A program made the position numbers and the translations under genes. A DNA stretch of 64,000 nt, from contig NZ_FNVQ01000002.1 in assembly GCF_900108065.1 (NCBI RefSeq), positions 62,001-126,000 on the forward strand, given 5' to 3'. The notes beneath the pieces were generated by a model. It had not been told where the DNA came from. It made no database searches and saw only the letters and a program-made list of their open reading frames with translations. Source of the stretch: Marinobacterium lutimaris (GTDB taxonomy: Bacteria; Pseudomonadota; Gammaproteobacteria; Pseudomonadales; Balneatricaceae). Shown here piece after piece: positions 29,841-38,155 of this stretch (its first letter is position 1; every line of letters starts with the position of its first letter).

Positions 29841-30497
29841 ATGGCTCTTTCCCGTGAACAGATGGCTATGCGCGTGGCGCGCGAACTTCAGGATGGTTTC
29901 TACGTTAATCTCGGCATCGGCATTCCGACGCTGGTAGCCAATTACGTCCCGGACGGGATGGAGGTGATGCTGCAATCCGAGAACGGGCTTCTCGGCATGG
30001 GCGCCTTCCCCACCGAAGAAGAAGTGGATGCCGATATGATCAACGCTGGCAAACAGACGGTGACTACCATCCCCGGCGCGTCGATTTTCTCCTCGGCCGA
30101 ATCCTTCGGCATGATCCGCGGCGGCCATGTGGATCTGACCGTACTCGGTGCATTTGAAGTGGACGTCAGCGGCAACATCGCTTCCTGGATGATTCCCGGC
30201 AAGCTGGTGAAAGGCATGGGCGGCGCCATGGATCTGGTGGCCGGTGCGGATAATATTATCGTCACCATGACCCACGCCTCCAAAAGCGGTGAATCCAAAC
30301 TACTGGAGAGCTGTAGCCTGCCGCTGACCGGTGCCGGCTGTATCACCAGGGTACTAACCGACCTGGCCTGGCTGGAGATCGAAGACGGCGCCTTTATCCT
30401 CAAGGAGCGCGCGCCCGGCGTCAGCGTTGAAGAGATCCGTGAGAAAACCGCGGGCCGCCTGATTGTGCCCGATCACGTGCCTGAGATGCAGTTCTAA
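29841..30497 (+). CDS. scoB: 3-oxoacid CoA-transferase subunit B
   Basis: Encodes 218 residues from the ATG at 29841, chosen because GGAGG sits about 5 bases upstream; an earlier in-frame ATG at 29829 has no site. The catalytic glutamate that forms the enzyme-CoA thioester is Glu47 in QSENGLLGMG. Other family motifs are VNLGIGIPTLVANY, GAFEVDVSGNIASWMIPGK, GMGGAMDLVAGADNI and LTGAGCITRVLTDLA. Its length is normal for the subunit. It is the last gene of the two-gene operon and is followed by a strong intrinsic terminator. Confidence 0.92.
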   Translation: MALSREQMAMRVARELQDGFYVNLGIGIPTLVANYVPDGMEVMLQSENGLLGMGAFPTEEEVDADMINAGKQTVTTIPGASIFSSAESFGMIRGGHVDLTVLGAFEVDVSGNIASWMIPGKLVKGMGGAMDLVAGADNIIVTMTHASKSGESKLLESCSLPLTGAGCITRVLTDLAWLEIEDGAFILKERAPGVSVEEIREKTAGRLIVPDHVPEMQF

Positions 30498-30519
30498 CCT
30501 AGAGTCTCGCGACACTCCA

Positions 30520-30540
30520 GGTTCTAGGTTCTAGGTTCTA
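30520..30540. repeat. Three tandem copies of GGTTCTA
   Basis: Three exact 7-base units lie between the scoB stop codon and its terminator. This is a small slippage-type repeat with no evident function. Confidence 0.7.
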
Positions 30541-30555
30541 GCTACTGGATAACGG

Positions 30556-30592
30556 ATACCCGGTCAGGAAAGGCTCCTGATCGGGTATTTTT
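30556..30592 (+). terminator. Intrinsic terminator of the CoA-transferase operon
   Basis: A 14-base-pair stem (ATACCCGGTCAGGA paired with TCCTGATCGGGTAT, one G-T wobble) with a 5-base loop is followed directly by a T-run. It is well placed about 60 bases after the subunit B stop. Confidence 0.9.
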
Positions 30593-30599
30593 CGTGTGC

Positions 30600-30920
30600 A
30601 TGTCGACTAGCGCTTCCATCCGCTGCGCAGATACAACCCATCGCCACTTAGGATTACCCAAGGATCCTCAGCTTGTCTAACCTGAACGGGTGCGGTGGTT
30701 TTGTAGCCAACTGCTTTTGGCTCGTGTCGAGAGGGAGCCCGATGACAGACTAACGGACAACCTCTCTTTGGAAACAGCCGGTGAAGGTGAACGTGCTACA
30801 GAGCCCGTTCACAGGGTCTTGATGACCTGCAGCCGGTTCTTTTTCGACCGGTAATGGCCGCGCCAGGCTTTATCAGACGGCCCTATCAAACAGCCCATCA
30901 ACCAGCTTCTTTCAGACAAC
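30600..30920. other. Non-coding stretch with possible RNA-like hairpins
   Basis: No reading frame here looks real. The stretch from about 30,640 to 30,860 contains several short GC-rich inverted repeats, such as GAACGTG...CCCGTTC near 30,789-30,812 and CCGGT...ACCGG around a T-rich loop near 30,833-30,853. It might hold a structured RNA or be decayed sequence. I recognise no known riboswitch or small-RNA family. Confidence 0.3.
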
Positions 30921-30921
30921 T

Positions 30922-30949
30922 AAAAAGGGCCCTCCTGAAGAGAGCCCTT
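30922..30949 (-). terminator. Intrinsic terminator of the small secreted protein gene
   Basis: On the minus strand, AAGGGCTCTC pairs with GAGGGCCCTT (one mismatch, 5-base loop) and is followed by TTTTA. It lies 12 bases past the stop codon of the 84-residue gene. Confidence 0.85.
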
Positions 30950-30961
30950 GGTAGGCATTAC

Positions 30962-31216
30962 TTACTTTTTGTGCTTCTTGTCTTTGTCGTGGCCCTGACC
31001 TGGGTTGTCATCACCATGCACGCTGCGGTTCTCATGGTCACCCTTGTCGAACTTACCTGAGCTGCAGTCATCCGACTTCACCTGGACATTGTCACCTTCG
31101 AGCTTGATGCAGTCCTTGCTGATCTCCATCTTGTCGGTGGAGATGGTGATTTCGGCCTGCGCCACGGAAAGCGGAAGAAGTGTAACAGCGGCAATTAAAA
31201 GCAATTTATTTTTCAT
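30962..31216 (-). CDS. Small secreted protein of unknown function
   Basis: Encodes 84 residues. It begins with a clear Sec signal peptide (MKNKLLLIAAVTLLPLSVAQA, cleavage expected after AQA), leaving a mature protein of about 63 residues. The mature part is highly charged, has two cysteines (IKLEGDNVQVKSDDCSS and, earlier, SKDC) that could form a disulfide, and ends in a Lys/His/Asp-rich tail (GQGHDKDKKHKK). The tail could bind metal, which is only a guess. It is monocistronic with its own terminator. I do not recognise the family. Confidence 0.75.
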   Translation of the reverse strand: MKNKLLLIAAVTLLPLSVAQAEITISTDKMEISKDCIKLEGDNVQVKSDDCSSGKFDKGDHENRSVHGDDNPGQGHDKDKKHKK

Positions 31217-31319
31217 AACGGGCCTGCTTCCAGATCAATGAGTCACTTCAGATACTACTAATTTTCTGATGACAGGATAGCGATTCCCATTGATTCAGGT
31301 CCAGCAAAAGAGCCACCCG

Positions 31320-31928
31320 CTAAAGTGCACGGCCAGAAAAGGAAAAAGCTGTCTCTAATACCGCACGCTCCATCTCCTCTTTGCCCACACCGGCCACCAT
31401 ATAGGGCTTTAGCATTTCGGCATGACGCAGATGCGCATAGCCATAAAGCGTCGACCACATCGCCACCATCTGCTGTTTCAACTGCCCCTCATCGTCGATC
31501 CCCAGCAGAGTTTTCACCAGTACGCTGACACGGCTATACACCGCCTCCACGGCCTCTCCCAGCTCACTGCCGGGCACTGCCTGCGCCATCAGATGAGTAT
31601 CGAACATCAGCTGGAACAGCAGCGGATAGCCCTCGGCAAACTCAAGAAATGCCTGCCCCACTCCGCTGATGGACAGGCTGCTATCGCTGCTGTTTTCCAG
31701 CGGTTCCAGCAGCGCTCCCATCATCACGAAGCCTTCGGTCGCCACCGCCGCGAGGAGTGAGTCCCGGTCCGGGAAATGCCGGTACGGTGCGCCCCGGGAT
31801 ACGTTCAGCGTTGTCGCCAGTTCACGCAGAGAGAGTGCTTCCTGCCCCTGCTGCTGCACTACCTCAAAGGCGGTAGCGATCAGCGCCTGACGCAGGTTTC
31901 CGTGATGGTAGGTATCGGTTTTTTTCAT
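31320..31928 (-). CDS. TetR-family transcriptional regulator
   Basis: Encodes 202 residues from the ATG at 31928 (MKKTDTYHHGNLRQALIATA); the longer frame would run into the divergent promoter. The N-terminal helix-turn-helix is typical (LSLRELATTLNVSRGAPYRHFPDRDSLL), and the C-terminal ligand domain resembles the TetR_C WHG-type group. It is divergent from the Rieske oxygenase with a 92-base gap that contains a 21-base palindrome, so it most likely represses that gene and itself until the oxygenase substrate or a relative appears. Confidence 0.88.
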   Translation of the reverse strand: MKKTDTYHHGNLRQALIATAFEVVQQQGQEALSLRELATTLNVSRGAPYRHFPDRDSLLAAVATEGFVMMGALLEPLENSSDSSLSISGVGQAFLEFAEGYPLLFQLMFDTHLMAQAVPGSELGEAVEAVYSRVSVLVKTLLGIDDEGQLKQQMVAMWSTLYGYAHLRHAEMLKPYMVAGVGKEEMERAVLETAFSFSGRAL

Positions 31929-31962
31929 ACTTATCCGTTTGACCAGCTGAATCCACAATACT

Positions 31963-31983
31963 AATGTAAGCACTGCTCACATT
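31963..31983. promoter_or_regulatory. Palindromic operator candidate for the TetR regulator
   Basis: A 21-base imperfect palindrome, AATGTAAGCA-C-TGCTCACATT, has one mismatched pair around a central base. It is centred between the divergent TetR and Rieske oxygenase genes, 35 bases from the TetR start and 38 bases from the oxygenase start. Length, symmetry and position fit a TetR dimer operator. Confidence 0.65.
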
Positions 31984-32020
31984 TAAAAGAATAACATCCA
32001 TAGATGAGGATAATAATAAG

Positions 32021-33058
32021 ATGCCGTTTCTTAAAAACACCTGGTACGTAGCCGGCTGGGATAACGAAGTCCCCGCTGAAGGCCTGTTCACCCGCACACT
32101 TCTCAACACACCGGTGCTGTTTTTTCGTGATGAGAGCGGCAAGATCCAGGCGATCCACAACCGCTGTCCGCACCGTTTCGCACCGCTTTCCATGGGCCGC
32201 CACTGCGGTAACACCGTCCAGTGCGCTTATCACGGCCTGGAGTTCGACGGCAGTGGTGCCTGCAGCAAGAACCCGCACGGCGATGGCAAAATCCCGCGCG
32301 CGGCCAAGGTGGAAGCCTATCCGGTCGTGGAAAAGTACAGCCTGATCTGGATCTGGATGGGTGACAAGGAAGCCGCCGACGAGGCGCTGATCCCGGACTT
32401 CTCCTGCCTGGATCCGGAACGCTTCTATGTTGCCAAGCGCTACCTGCATGCCAAGGCCAACTACGTGCTGGAGTCAGACAATATTCTCGACCTGTCGCAT
32501 ATCCAGTTCCTGCACCCCAGCACCCTGGGCAGCGACCATGTCAGCCAGGCGATCACCAGCATCGAGCAGAACGAAAACACCGTCTGGTCATTCCGCCAGA
32601 CCGTCAACGAAATCATGCCGGACTTCCTTTACGCCGCCATGGGCATCCCCCACGGCACGCCGGTTGATCGCTGGACCGATGTGCGCTGGGATGCACCCGC
32701 CAACATGCTGCTGATGGCCGGCGCTACGCCCACCGGAGCGCCCCGCAGTGATGGCACGCAAACTCCGCTGCCGCACCTGTTTAGCCCGGAAACCGACAAA
32801 ACCACCCACTACTGGTTCGCCTTCCCGATGCCGGTAGAGATGGGTGAACAGGGCGCCGCAATCGCCGAACAGCAGGTCTCGGGCCTGGATGTGCCGTTCA
32901 GCACCGAAGATCTGCCGATGCTGGAAGCCCAGCAGAATATGATGGGCGATAACGAATTCTGGGATATGAAGCCGATCCTGTTGGTGGGCGATGCCGCCGC
33001 CGTGCGCGCCCGCCGCGTACTCGACAAGATGATCGCCGCGGAACAGGCCAGCGAGTAG
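32021..33058 (+). CDS. Rieske-type aromatic ring-hydroxylating / O-demethylating oxygenase
   Basis: Encodes 345 residues, the length typical of VanA-like (vanillate O-demethylase) oxygenase subunits. The Rieske [2Fe-2S] ligands are C49-P-H51 and C68-A-Y-H71. The mononuclear iron motif is D157-x2-H160-x4-H165 (NILDLSHIQFLH). Family members hydroxylate or demethylate aromatic acids using electrons from a separate ferredoxin-reductase. No reductase gene is next to it, so it must borrow one. It is divergent from a TetR regulator and ends at a strong terminator, so it is monocistronic. The substrate cannot be read from the sequence. Confidence 0.88.
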   Translation: MPFLKNTWYVAGWDNEVPAEGLFTRTLLNTPVLFFRDESGKIQAIHNRCPHRFAPLSMGRHCGNTVQCAYHGLEFDGSGACSKNPHGDGKIPRAAKVEAYPVVEKYSLIWIWMGDKEAADEALIPDFSCLDPERFYVAKRYLHAKANYVLESDNILDLSHIQFLHPSTLGSDHVSQAITSIEQNENTVWSFRQTVNEIMPDFLYAAMGIPHGTPVDRWTDVRWDAPANMLLMAGATPTGAPRSDGTQTPLPHLFSPETDKTTHYWFAFPMPVEMGEQGAAIAEQQVSGLDVPFSTEDLPMLEAQQNMMGDNEFWDMKPILLVGDAAAVRARRVLDKMIAAEQASE

Positions 33059-33090
33059 TTACAGCCGCTGAATCGCCCCCACCTCCGAAG

Positions 33091-33121
33091 ACAGATGCCG
33101 GCCAAGCCGGCATCTGTTTTA
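33091..33121 (+). terminator. Intrinsic terminator of the Rieske oxygenase gene
   Basis: A perfect 12-base-pair stem (ACAGATGCCGGC / GCCGGCATCTGT) with a 3-base loop runs into TTTT. It begins 32 bases after the oxygenase stop codon. Confidence 0.9.
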
Positions 33122-33271
33122 TCGGTATATATATCGATAATACGGATACCTAATCTCTTAATTATCGATTAGACGAATCAATAACAACCCAAGTATGTTG
33201 ATAACCGCCGCACTCAGTGACGGCAAAGCCCACAAGGCTTAACAACAAGAATCAAATGCTGGAGAACAATA

Positions 33272-34468
33272 ATGAAGCAGCATATACCCAACAGATCTGC
33301 CGACCTGTTCTCCAGAAGAACATCCCACCCGAGGTCAGCAGTCATGAGTGAGCTCTCTCCCCTTTCACGCCTGAAGACCGGCTTGGCGGCATTCACTGCA
33401 CCGCTGTCCAGGGCCGCTCCCATAAACGCGCTGCTGGTCAGCACTCTAGCGGCAGCGCTGCTTGCGCCATCTCCGGCCCAGGCCACCACCGCAACAGTGC
33501 TCCAGCAACCCGCACGGATGACGCCCATCGCCCAACGCGCGGTACTGCTCGGGCTGGCCGAAGCCGGCGAGCGACTGGTCGCCGTGGGTGAGCGTGGCGT
33601 GATCCTGCTCTCCGATGATAACGGCGATAACTGGCGCCAGGTCAGTGTTCCCGTGAGTGTGACGCTGACCGATGTGCAGTTTGTGGATGACCAGTACGGC
33701 TGGGCCATCGGTCATGCCGGCGTGGTGCTGGCGACACAGGATGGCGGTGAAAGCTGGAAGCTGCAGCTGGACGGCAACGAGGCCATCGAGATCGAGCTCA
33801 ATGCAGCAGAGCGCTCCGATGACGAACAGCGCCTGAGTAACGCTGAACTGCTGGCCCAGGATGGCCCGGACAAACCTTTCCTGTCGCTCTATTTCAGCGA
33901 CCGCCAGCACGGCATCATCGGCGGCGCCTATGGCCTGGCGTTTCGTACCAGCGATGGCGGCGAAACCTGGAGCTCGCTGATCGGCGATCTGCCCAATGAC
34001 TGGGGCGCGCATATCTACGCCATCACCCAAAACGGCGACTCGCTCTACCTGGCCGGTGAACAGGGCCTGTTTATCCGCTCGCTGGATGGTGGCAAGCACT
34101 TCGACAAGATCGATGTGGGCTACCCGGGCAGCCTGTTTACACTGCTGACCCCCTCCCCTGCGGAAGTACTCGTCGGCGGCCTGCGCGGCACGGTGCTGGA
34201 GTCCCGCGATACCGGTTACACCTTTGAGCCGCTGTCCAACCCGATCCCGGTATCGATCAACGCCGCCCTTGATGGTGATGGCGGCTACCTGTTTGCCAAC
34301 CAGGGTGGCCATATCCTGCGACTGCTGGATGACGGACGACTGATCCCTTTCGCCGATGCACATCAACCGCTGACCGATCTGGTACGCGCCGCCAATGGCA
34401 AGCTCGTCGGTATCGGCTTTAACGGCCCCAGCGTGCTGGATACCCAACGCAAAGCGGCTGCGGAGTAA
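33272..34468 (+). CDS. YCF48/BNR-repeat beta-propeller protein, exported
   Basis: Encodes 398 residues; TGGAGAA precedes the ATG. After a long basic N-region there is a hydrophobic stretch ending APSPAQA (about residues 51-71), consistent with a signal peptide. The mature part carries repeated Asp-box-like motifs: SDDNGDNWRQV, TQDGGESWKL, TSDGGETWSSL, SLDGGKHFDKI and SRDTGYTFEPL. This is the propeller family related to the photosystem II assembly factor YCF48. It is 6 bases upstream of an RND exporter, and this pairing recurs in proteobacterial catabolic loci. A role as a periplasmic partner of the exporter is likely but unproven. Confidence 0.85.
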   Translation: MKQHIPNRSADLFSRRTSHPRSAVMSELSPLSRLKTGLAAFTAPLSRAAPINALLVSTLAAALLAPSPAQATTATVLQQPARMTPIAQRAVLLGLAEAGERLVAVGERGVILLSDDNGDNWRQVSVPVSVTLTDVQFVDDQYGWAIGHAGVVLATQDGGESWKLQLDGNEAIEIELNAAERSDDEQRLSNAELLAQDGPDKPFLSLYFSDRQHGIIGGAYGLAFRTSDGGETWSSLIGDLPNDWGAHIYAITQNGDSLYLAGEQGLFIRSLDGGKHFDKIDVGYPGSLFTLLTPSPAEVLVGGLRGTVLESRDTGYTFEPLSNPIPVSINAALDGDGGYLFANQGGHILRLLDDGRLIPFADAHQPLTDLVRAANGKLVGIGFNGPSVLDTQRKAAAE

Positions 34469-34474
34469 GCCCCA

Positions 34475-36895
34475 ATGCAACCAACCGAACAGAATAAAAA
34501 GATGAAAGATTTCGATACCAAGTCGGGTTCGCTGCTTGAACGCGCGATCTTCAACCACCGCCCGCTGATCATCTCAATCTGCCTGCTGGTCACCGTATTG
34601 CTGGGCTGGCAGCTGCAGGGGCTGAACTTCAACTCCAGCTTCGACAAGATGATTCCGGGGAGCCACCCGTTTATCGAGAACTACCGCAAACATCAGGATG
34701 AGCTTGCAGGTCTGGGTAACGCCGTGCGTATCGCCGTGGCCAACAAGTCCGGCGACATCTATGACAAGGATTACCAGGCCACCCTGCGCCAGCTGAACGA
34801 CGAAATCTACCTGCTTCCCGGTGTCGACCGCGCGCAGATGAAATCGCTGTGGACGCCGTCCACCCGCTGGGTCGGCGTGACCGAGTATGGCCTCGATGGC
34901 GGCCCGGTGATTCCCGATGGCTATGACGGCTCCCCCGACAGCCTGGAAGACCTGCGCCGCAACGTGGAGCGCTCCCGCGAGATCGGCCAGCTGGTGGCCT
35001 TTGATCAGCGCTCCAGCATCATCTTCGTGCCGCTGCTGGAAACCACCGCCGACGGTACGCCGCTGGATTACACCCAGCTCTCCGAACAGCTGGAATCCCT
35101 GCGCTCGGCTCATCAGAGCGACAGCATCAGCATCCATATCACCGGCTTTGCCAAGGTTGTGGGTGATCTGATCGACGGCCTGAAACAGATCCTCGCCTTC
35201 TTTGCCCTTGCCATCGCCATCACCGGTATCGTGCTGTTCTGGTACACCCGCTGTCTCAAGAGCACCCTGCTGGTGATGCTCTGCTCACTGACCGCCGTGA
35301 TCTGGCAGCTGGGCCTGTTGCCGCTGCTGGGCTATGCCCTGGACCCCTACTCCGTGCTTGTTCCCTTCCTGGTATTTGCCATCGGCATCAGCCACGGCGC
35401 CCAGAAGATGAACGGCGTCATGCAGGATATCGGCCGCGGCATGCACCAGTTCGTGGCGGCCCGCCAGACCTTCCGTCGCCTGTTTGTGGCCGGCCTTACC
35501 GCGCTGCTCAGTGATGCGGTGGGCTTTACCGTGCTGATGTTTATCGATATCCCGGTGATCCAGGATCTGGCCGTTACCGCCAGTATCGGTGTGGCGATGC
35601 TGATCTTCACCAACCTGGTATTGCTGCCCGTCATGCTCTCTTACCTCGGCGTAAGCCCGAAAGCCGCCGCCCGCAGTCTGCATGCGATGCAGGAAGACAA
35701 GGAGGGCAGTGCCCGTCACCCGGTTTGGCGTTTCCTAGACCTGTTCACCGCTAAAAAATGGGCCTTTATCTGCATTGGCGTTGCGGCGCTGATGGCGGTG
35801 GGCGGCCACTTTATCGGCCAGAACCTGAAGGTCGGCGACCTGGATGCCGGTGCACCGGAGCTACGTGCAGACTCCCGCTATAACCGCGATAACGCTTTCA
35901 TCACCTCCAACTACGGCGCCAGCAGCGACGTCTTCGCTATCATGGTGGAAACACCGGCCAACGGCTGCTCCCAGTATGAAGCGCTGAAGCTGGTGGACGA
36001 TCTGGACTGGCAGCTGCAATCCCTGCCCGGCGTGGAATCCACCAACTCCCTGGCGATGCTGAACCGCCGCGTGCTGGTGGGCCTGTCGGAAGGAAACCCG
36101 AGCTGGTACGAGCTGCTCAACAACCAGGCCACGCTGAACATGATCACCGCCAGTGCGCCCCGCGGCCTCTACAACGACGCCTGCAGCCTGCTGACCCAGT
36201 ACGCCTACCTGGCCGATCACAAGGCCGACACCCTGACCCGCGTTGTTGACTGGGTGGAAGACTTTGCCGCCGCCAATAACAGCGAAGACGCTACCTTCCT
36301 GCTGGCTGCCGGTAACGCCGGTATCGAAGCTGCCACCAACATCGTGGTGGAAGACGCCAACCAGGATATGCTGATCTGGGTTTACTCCGCCGTGATTATT
36401 CTCTGCATGGTCACCTTCCGTTCCTGGCGAGCGGTGGTCTGTGCGGTGCTCCCGCTGATGCTCACCTCGATCCTCTGTGAAGCGCTGATGGTCAGCCTGG
36501 ATATCGGCCTGAAAGTGGCGACCCTGCCGGTGATTGCACTGGGTGTGGGCATAGGTGTCGACTACGCGCTCTATGTGATGAGCATCGTGCTGGCCCAGCT
36601 GCGCCAGGGCGAGAGCCTGTCCCAGGCTTACTACCGCGCCCTGCTGCTCACCGGCAAGGTGGTGATGCTCACCGGCGTGACCCTGGCGATCGGTGTAGGT
36701 ACCTGGATCTTCTCGCCGATCAAGTTCCAGGCAGATATGGGTATCCTGCTGGCCTTCATGTTCATCTGGAACATGGTCGGTGCACTGATCCTGCTGCCGG
36801 CGCTGGCCTACCTGCTGTTTCCGTCGGCACGCAAACAGCCCCAGGAGCTCAAGGCTGAACCGCTGATCGAGCAGAAAACCCTGGAATATATCTAA
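34475..36895 (+). CDS. RND superfamily (MMPL-type) exporter
   Basis: Encodes 806 residues with the two-fold RND/MMPL layout: a first transmembrane helix (about residues 30-46), a large periplasmic loop, a bundle of five helices (about 230-410), a helix near 430, a second periplasmic loop, and a final bundle (about 630-785). The intramembrane segment GVGIGVDYALYVMSIVLAQL carries the conserved Asp. It is shorter than tripartite HAE pumps and resembles lipid/hydrophobic-compound exporters of the MMPL and hopanoid-transporter type. It is co-transcribed with the YCF48-like gene. The substrate is unknown; a hydrophobic compound is the family-based guess. Confidence 0.9.
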   Translation: MQPTEQNKKMKDFDTKSGSLLERAIFNHRPLIISICLLVTVLLGWQLQGLNFNSSFDKMIPGSHPFIENYRKHQDELAGLGNAVRIAVANKSGDIYDKDYQATLRQLNDEIYLLPGVDRAQMKSLWTPSTRWVGVTEYGLDGGPVIPDGYDGSPDSLEDLRRNVERSREIGQLVAFDQRSSIIFVPLLETTADGTPLDYTQLSEQLESLRSAHQSDSISIHITGFAKVVGDLIDGLKQILAFFALAIAITGIVLFWYTRCLKSTLLVMLCSLTAVIWQLGLLPLLGYALDPYSVLVPFLVFAIGISHGAQKMNGVMQDIGRGMHQFVAARQTFRRLFVAGLTALLSDAVGFTVLMFIDIPVIQDLAVTASIGVAMLIFTNLVLLPVMLSYLGVSPKAAARSLHAMQEDKEGSARHPVWRFLDLFTAKKWAFICIGVAALMAVGGHFIGQNLKVGDLDAGAPELRADSRYNRDNAFITSNYGASSDVFAIMVETPANGCSQYEALKLVDDLDWQLQSLPGVESTNSLAMLNRRVLVGLSEGNPSWYELLNNQATLNMITASAPRGLYNDACSLLTQYAYLADHKADTLTRVVDWVEDFAAANNSEDATFLLAAGNAGIEAATNIVVEDANQDMLIWVYSAVIILCMVTFRSWRAVVCAVLPLMLTSILCEALMVSLDIGLKVATLPVIALGVGIGVDYALYVMSIVLAQLRQGESLSQAYYRALLLTGKVVMLTGVTLAIGVGTWIFSPIKFQADMGILLAFMFIWNMVGALILLPALAYLLFPSARKQPQELKAEPLIEQKTLEYI

Positions 36896-36922
36896 GCTCT
36901 CCCGATCCCAGTCCCGCCAGGC

Positions 36923-36959
36923 GCTGGCCAATATTTACCCTGACGGGATATTGGCCAGC
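36923..36959. repeat. Inverted repeat after the exporter gene
   Basis: A perfect 12-base stem (GCTGGCCAATAT / ATATTGGCCAGC) encloses a 13-base loop. It lacks a following T-run, so it is not a standard terminator. It lies 28 bases after the exporter stop and 75 bases before the LysR start, and may act as a terminator or operator. Confidence 0.6.
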
Positions 36960-37033
36960 CTTGGTTGGCGGCATAATCCCCTGTAAGGTCAATGTATTAG
37001 CGCGCTCTGGCGTATCACACAGAGGAACAGGCA

Positions 37034-37993
37034 ATGAGACTCAATAAATTCGACATGAACCTGGTGGTGGTGCTGGATGCCTTGCTGACAGAGCGCAACA
37101 TCACCCGGGCGGGCGAGCGCCTGTTTTTGAGCCAGTCGGCCACCAGCGGAGCGCTGGCACGCTTGAGGGACTACTTCGACGATCCGCTTCTGGTGCAGGT
37201 AGGCCGAAAAATGGTGCTGACCCCACTGGCGGAAAGCCTGGTGCAGCCGATCCGCAGCCTGCTGATCCAGGCGCAGACCACGCTGGAAACCCGGCCGGAG
37301 ATGAACCCGGCGGATATCAGCCGCAAACTGACCTTCCTGATGTCCGACCACACCTCTACCGTAGTGATGCCGGCCGTGGCCCGGGAGATCAGCAAGCAGG
37401 CACCCGGTATCTCACTGGAGATCGCCACCCCAGGAGATGATCCCTGGTCCGAGCTCGATCAGGGCAAGATCGACTTCCTGCTGATGCCCAACACCTTCCT
37501 TAACGACGATCACCCCAAGCTGCAGCTGTTTATCGAGGAGTTCGTCTGCATCTGCAGCGCCGATAATCCCGATATCGGCGACAGTATCAGCCATCAGCAG
37601 TACGCAGAAGCCAGTCATATCGGCGTGGGCTTCGGCAGCCAGCTACGCCCGGGTATCGATGCGGTGCTGGCGAAAAATGCCGGTGTCGAGCGCAAAGTAG
37701 CCATGACCGTCAGCGCCTACAGCCAGCTGCCCCAGTACGTGATCGGCACCGATCGCATCGCCACCGTACACAAACGCCTGGCGGATTTCTGGGGCGAGTT
37801 TCTGCCGATCCGCATCGTCAAACCCGAGATCAACTTCCCGAAAATCCCCTGGTCCCTGCAGTGGCACCAGTACCGGGATCTGGACCCGGTGATCGGCTGG
37901 GTCAGAGACCTGATGCTGGATATTACCGGTGATGAGGTGTCGCGGCAGCTAGCGGTGGGTGAGGCTGCTGAACAGTTAAGAAGCCAAGGCTAG
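37034..37993 (+). CDS. LysR-family regulator, NodD-like subgroup
   Basis: Encodes 319 residues. The N-terminal helix-turn-helix (FDMNLVVVLDALLTERNITRAGERLFLSQSATSGALARLR) and the DPLLVQVGRKMVLTPLAE segment are typical of the NodD/LinR/PhzR-like branch of LysR, whose effectors are often aromatic. It lies downstream of the exporter gene on the same strand, with an AGAGGAACA ribosome site and a 138-base gap, and is convergent with the AraC gene. Target genes are not obvious; the exporter pair upstream or the Rieske oxygenase are candidates. Confidence 0.88.
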   Translation: MRLNKFDMNLVVVLDALLTERNITRAGERLFLSQSATSGALARLRDYFDDPLLVQVGRKMVLTPLAESLVQPIRSLLIQAQTTLETRPEMNPADISRKLTFLMSDHTSTVVMPAVAREISKQAPGISLEIATPGDDPWSELDQGKIDFLLMPNTFLNDDHPKLQLFIEEFVCICSADNPDIGDSISHQQYAEASHIGVGFGSQLRPGIDAVLAKNAGVERKVAMTVSAYSQLPQYVIGTDRIATVHKRLADFWGEFLPIRIVKPEINFPKIPWSLQWHQYRDLDPVIGWVRDLMLDITGDEVSRQLAVGEAAEQLRSQG

Positions 37994-38155
37994 GATAAAA
38001 ATAGAAGGCCTTGAAATAGACGGTTCTGAAATAGAGAGTCCGTTGAGCGCGGAGCTCTCAACGCGGCCCGCATCCCTGAACCTTATATGGGGTCCGGCAA
38101 AGGCCTGTCAATAAACCCGGATTTTAATCCAACCGCGCTTGCAGGTATGTTTCAG

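Noticed and set aside
33446-34558. 370-codon minus-strand frame
   Set aside because: Antisense to the YCF48-like gene with its repeated Asp-box motifs.
35861-36931. 356-codon minus-strand frame rich in His/Gln
   Set aside because: Antisense to the RND exporter; His/Gln richness is the usual mirror of hydrophobic codons.
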